NCBI GenBank assembly: GCA_023334545.1
Contig: JAADVB010000285.1
Span: 1 to 21,415 of the forward strand
Reading direction: 5' to 3'
DNA length: 21,415 nucleotides
Source: Salisapilia sapeloensis
Taxonomy: Eukaryota; Oomycota; Peronosporomycetes; Peronosporales; Salisapiliaceae
In this document: piece by piece, positions 19,379-21,415 of the stretch
How the letters are laid out: each line of letters starts with the position of its first letter
Position numbering within the stretch: position 1 is the stretch's first letter
Made by a program: the position numbers and the translations under genes
Notes under the pieces: model-generated
Databases searched by the model: none
What the model was told of the DNA's origin: nothing
The model's input: only the letters and a program-made list of their open reading frames with translations

Positions 19379-20485
19379 TTACTGGATCATGGATTTACTA
19401 AAGTCCCATGCTTTGGTCGGGTACAGTGAGTTAATGGCTTCAATGTCACCTTCGCTCAAGTCACTGCGCTGACCTAGATCGTCCGTCATCGTATCGTCAC
19501 ACATAGCATTGTCCGGGTCGATGCAGTCATCTTCTTCCGGGTCTTCGTTCAGATCACAGAATCGATCGGTCTTAGTCACGCACTCGGACTCAGCACTACT
19601 TTTACAAATCTTTGGGTAGCAGAAGCCGTAGGTTGGCGGATAGTGCATGATGCTGGATGGGTCGTATTCACCACCGACACTGACATCACGAATAGTAAGC
19701 TCGGACCAGAGTCCAGGGTCCACGTCGTCCCAGAAGACGCCAATGTTGCGTTGAGGGTGCTGGTGCTCATGGTACAGCCCAAGCGCGTGGCCGATTTCGT
19801 GCATGGCAGAGCCATACACAATCTGTCGACCGTCTGACTCGGTTTCGAAGCAACGGTCGGCTAGATTGAGCGGTTGAGCGCCGTCAAAGTTGATACCGAT
19901 AGAGCTGTTGCAGTCACGCCCGGTAGTCGGGTGTTGCAACTGGATATAAGTCGAGCATTGACCGCAGTACTTGCCAGTGTCGCCAGATCCGCATTGGCTA
20001 AACGGGAGGAATCGGACGTTGGTCTCGCTCTCGATGTTCGTCATGGCTTCGACAACAGCATCCTTCTGACTCTTCTCGAATGGCAAATTCTCATTGTATT
20101 GGTAGCAGACAACACCATTTTCCCAAATACGCTTGGACTCTACCACAGCAAGCGACAGTCGGCGTCGGCGCTCTTCTTCAACAACCGGATTGTCCAGGCT
20201 CTCCGCCAAGTCCTCGCCATTTGGGCAGGTGACGGCCGTCGCCGCTTCATGAGCATGCATCTCTTTGTAGCACGCGATCACACCCTTGGCGCAAGTCACA
20301 TATTCGTCGGTGGAATAGTAGCGGAGGGATCGGTGCTTCAGCGTCAATGCTCCGTCGTCACTCTCGCACCCGTTGATGTCGAAGGAAGTGGAGCCACTTC
20401 CGGAACTGCTTGCTGCCAAAGTGAAGTGAGGTAAAGTGGTAAGAGCAGCCACAACGAAAATAAGGCTCTTCATCATCGTGATCAT
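19379..20485 (-). CDS. Secreted astacin-family (M12A) zinc metalloprotease with pro-region
   Basis: A single-exon, 368-residue preproprotease. Residues 1-24 (KSLIFVVAALTTLPHFTLAA) are a signal peptide. Residues ~25-109 are a pro-region with C-x6-C (C65, C72) and V-T-C-P (C87), ending in a tetra-arginine run at 106-109, a likely furin/kexin-type activation site. The catalytic domain from ~117 (KRIWENGVVCYQY) has the zinc motif HEIGHALGLYHE (H229, E230, H233, H239) and the Met-turn SIMHYPP (M280), both diagnostic of astacins. The end (DLGQRSDLSEGDIEAINSLYP) matches the usual final helix. Between Met-turn and that helix is an acidic, Cys-rich insert (~293-332). It would act outside the cell on proteins. 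The animal-type aspartate-switch motif FxGD is not seen in the pro-region, so latency may work differently. It is transcribed divergently from a small gene that resembles its own pro-region. Confidence 0.94.
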   Translation of the reverse strand: MITMMKSLIFVVAALTTLPHFTLAASSSGSGSTSFDINGCESDDGALTLKHRSLRYYSTDEYVTCAKGVIACYKEMHAHEAATAVTCPNGEDLAESLDNPVVEEERRRRLSLAVVESKRIWENGVVCYQYNENLPFEKSQKDAVVEAMTNIESETNVRFLPFSQCGSGDTGKYCGQCSTYIQLQHPTTGRDCNSSIGINFDGAQPLNLADRCFETESDGRQIVYGSAMHEIGHALGLYHEHQHPQRNIGVFWDDVDPGLWSELTIRDVSVGGEYDPSSIMHYPPTYGFCYPKICKSSAESECVTKTDRFCDLNEDPEEDDCIDPDNAMCDDTMTDDLGQRSDLSEGDIEAINSLYPTKAWDFSKSMIQ

Positions 20486-20923
20486 TTACAGAAGTGGATG
20501 GTGTGAAAGTGGACGAGTACTAGTACTTCTCAAGCAGATAATCGAGAAGTGATTGCCGGGGTTAGGATGAGCAAGGTCGTCGACGGGTGGATTTCGAATC
20601 GTCTTCTGTGCTGGATAGCTTACGCGATCGTACTACTCGTGTGATCGAATCTATAGAGCAAATGAGCTTTGATCGTTCTACTAGAGCAGCTTAAATGACG
20701 GCGGAGACAGCCTGCTCTATCTCTCTCTCCGTTAGCATTCGTAGCCGTCCCCAAATGGTGCAGAAGCATACAAAGATATAGTCGATCTGATAACGGATGG
20801 TTTCCAGGAAGATAACTGCTCGATATGCGGAAAGCACGACACGACGATGCGCGACTAGAAATTCCTGCCCGATTGTCTGATTTCCTTCACGCACTCGTTA
20901 AAAACACATAAGAAGAACCCGCA
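20486..20923. promoter_or_regulatory. Divergent intergenic region, astacin / small secreted gene
   Basis: A 438 bp gap between two head-to-head secreted-protein genes, so co-regulation is possible. A perfect 12 bp palindrome, AGTACTAGTACT, lies at 20516-20527, about 30 bp upstream of the astacin start. A 67-codon minus-strand frame (20691-20894) has no suitable ATG and no visible splice partner; I treat it as non-coding. Confidence 0.4.
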
Positions 20924-21250
20924 ATGTTCTCGAAAGCTTTGATGTTGGTGATGGCGCTGACGGCAGCGATGACCATGGGCACGCCGACGTTCCCCCGATG
21001 CGCTGAAGGTGGAAAGAACTGCTGCGACTTTGGAGAGGACAGCATGAGGAACCGTGGCTATGCCGTGCTTCGCATTAACGAAACCGACATCACGGTCACG
21101 TGTTCCAAGGGTGACCTCACCTGCTTCGAATCCAATTCGGAAATTCAGGGTGGTCTTGAAAGCAAGGAAGTTATTGAATGCCCTGAGTTCTTTAAAGAAA
21201 TGGAAACGGAGGATATCATCGATGGAATCAACAGAGCTAACCAGCAGTAG
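20924..21250 (+). CDS. Small secreted cysteine-rich protein resembling the astacin pro-region
   Basis: A 108-residue protein with a clear signal peptide (KALMLVMALTAAM; cleavage around residue 19) and no membrane segment afterwards. The mature part holds six cysteines: C26, C33, C34, C60, C67, C86. The segment TVTCSKGDLTCF, then V-I-E-C-P, parallels YVTCAKGVIACY, then V-T-C-P, in the pro-region of the neighbouring astacin: C-[AS]-K-G-x3-C-[YF] with the third cysteine 14-18 residues on. No protease domain follows. By analogy with free-standing protease propeptides it could be an inhibitor, chaperone or decoy for the astacin; this is inference. One N-glycosylation site (NET) is present. The last codons (A-N-Q-Q-stop) and 3' flank form the right arm of the terminal inverted repeat. 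It might instead be a general small secreted effector-like protein. Confidence 0.8.
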   Translation: MFSKALMLVMALTAAMTMGTPTFPRCAEGGKNCCDFGEDSMRNRGYAVLRINETDITVTCSKGDLTCFESNSEIQGGLESKEVIECPEFFKEMETEDIIDGINRANQQ

Positions 21251-21415
21251 TTTTGCTAGTTTGGCAAGGAATGACTACTTGAAATAATGATGACCATGAA
21301 GGGATCACTTTGGGTGTTCTGGTTTGGACAAGTCTTGAAATACCAACGTTTGAATCTGTAACCTTTGATGTGGAAGTCCGTGAGTTTATTTTTAGATGTT
21401 TTCTCTTTTAAGGTG
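21236..21415. repeat. Right arm of terminal inverted repeat
   Basis: Reverse complement of 1-180 with two differences. It starts in the last codons of the small secreted gene (stop at 21248-21250), covers 165 bp of its 3' flank and runs to the last base of the window. The match extends to both extreme ends, which argues that the contig stops inside a longer repeat. Confidence 0.95.

Noticed and set aside
19874-20434. 186-codon plus-strand frame opposite the astacin
   Set aside because: Antisense to a gene with intact catalytic motifs and signal peptide; no own features.
20691-20894. 67-codon minus-strand frame between the astacin and the small secreted gene, with a hydrophobic stretch
   Set aside because: There is no ATG near its start (a stop precedes a GTG) and no convincing upstream exon; it lies in the promoter of the small gene. 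It would be revived by a spliced transcript.
1-21415. Whole window as a giant transposon or linear plasmid with terminal inverted repeats
   Set aside because: The interior genes are ordinary host genes (eL18, RRP36, MinD); there is no integrase, polymerase or capsid gene, and the repeat arms are a gene's 3' flank.

Overview
The window is a gene-dense piece of eukaryotic nuclear DNA. It holds eleven protein genes in 21.4 kb, with introns that are mostly 50-72 nt, short intergenic gaps and no recognisable transposon genes. A bacterial-type MinD with a mitochondrial-like leader, a plant-type purple acid phosphatase, a Kelch/DUF4110 protein and a secreted astacin together fit a stramenopile, most likely an oomycete. 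Genus and species cannot be read from the sequence.

Layout, left to right: eL18 ribosomal protein (-); a fused Asp/Asn beta-hydroxylase-like plus sulfotransferase gene (+); a 1838-residue armadillo-repeat protein (-); the rRNA-processing factor RRP36 (-); a secreted purple acid phosphatase (+); a coiled-coil protein of unknown function (-); a KLHDC4/Kel3-type Kelch protein (+); mitochondrial MinD (-); an RCC1-BTB-BTB protein (+); a secreted astacin metalloprotease (-); and a small secreted cysteine-rich protein (+). Apart from one tandem pair (RRP36 then ARM) the genes alternate strand, so almost every gap is a shared bidirectional promoter or a tail-to-tail junction of 30-140 bp. I rebuilt exon structures by hand from GT..AG sites, reading frame and family similarity. 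Six genes are spliced.

Most of the genes are housekeeping or cellular: ribosome subunit, ribosome biogenesis, mitochondrial division and Kelch/RCC1 scaffolds. Three stand out. (1) The AspH-like/sulfotransferase fusion suggests one polypeptide that hydroxylates and then sulfates, or sulfates near, the same substrate. (2) The small secreted protein at the right end shares the cysteine pattern of the astacin's pro-region and is transcribed head-to-head with it, so it looks like a free-standing pro-region. (3) MinD is retained as a nuclear gene.

The two ends of the window are a near-perfect inverted repeat of about 180 bp. The right copy is the last codons and 3' flank of the small secreted gene. 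The left copy has no matching gene body. The repeat runs exactly to both window ends, so this is probably a complete contig broken in a genomic repeat.
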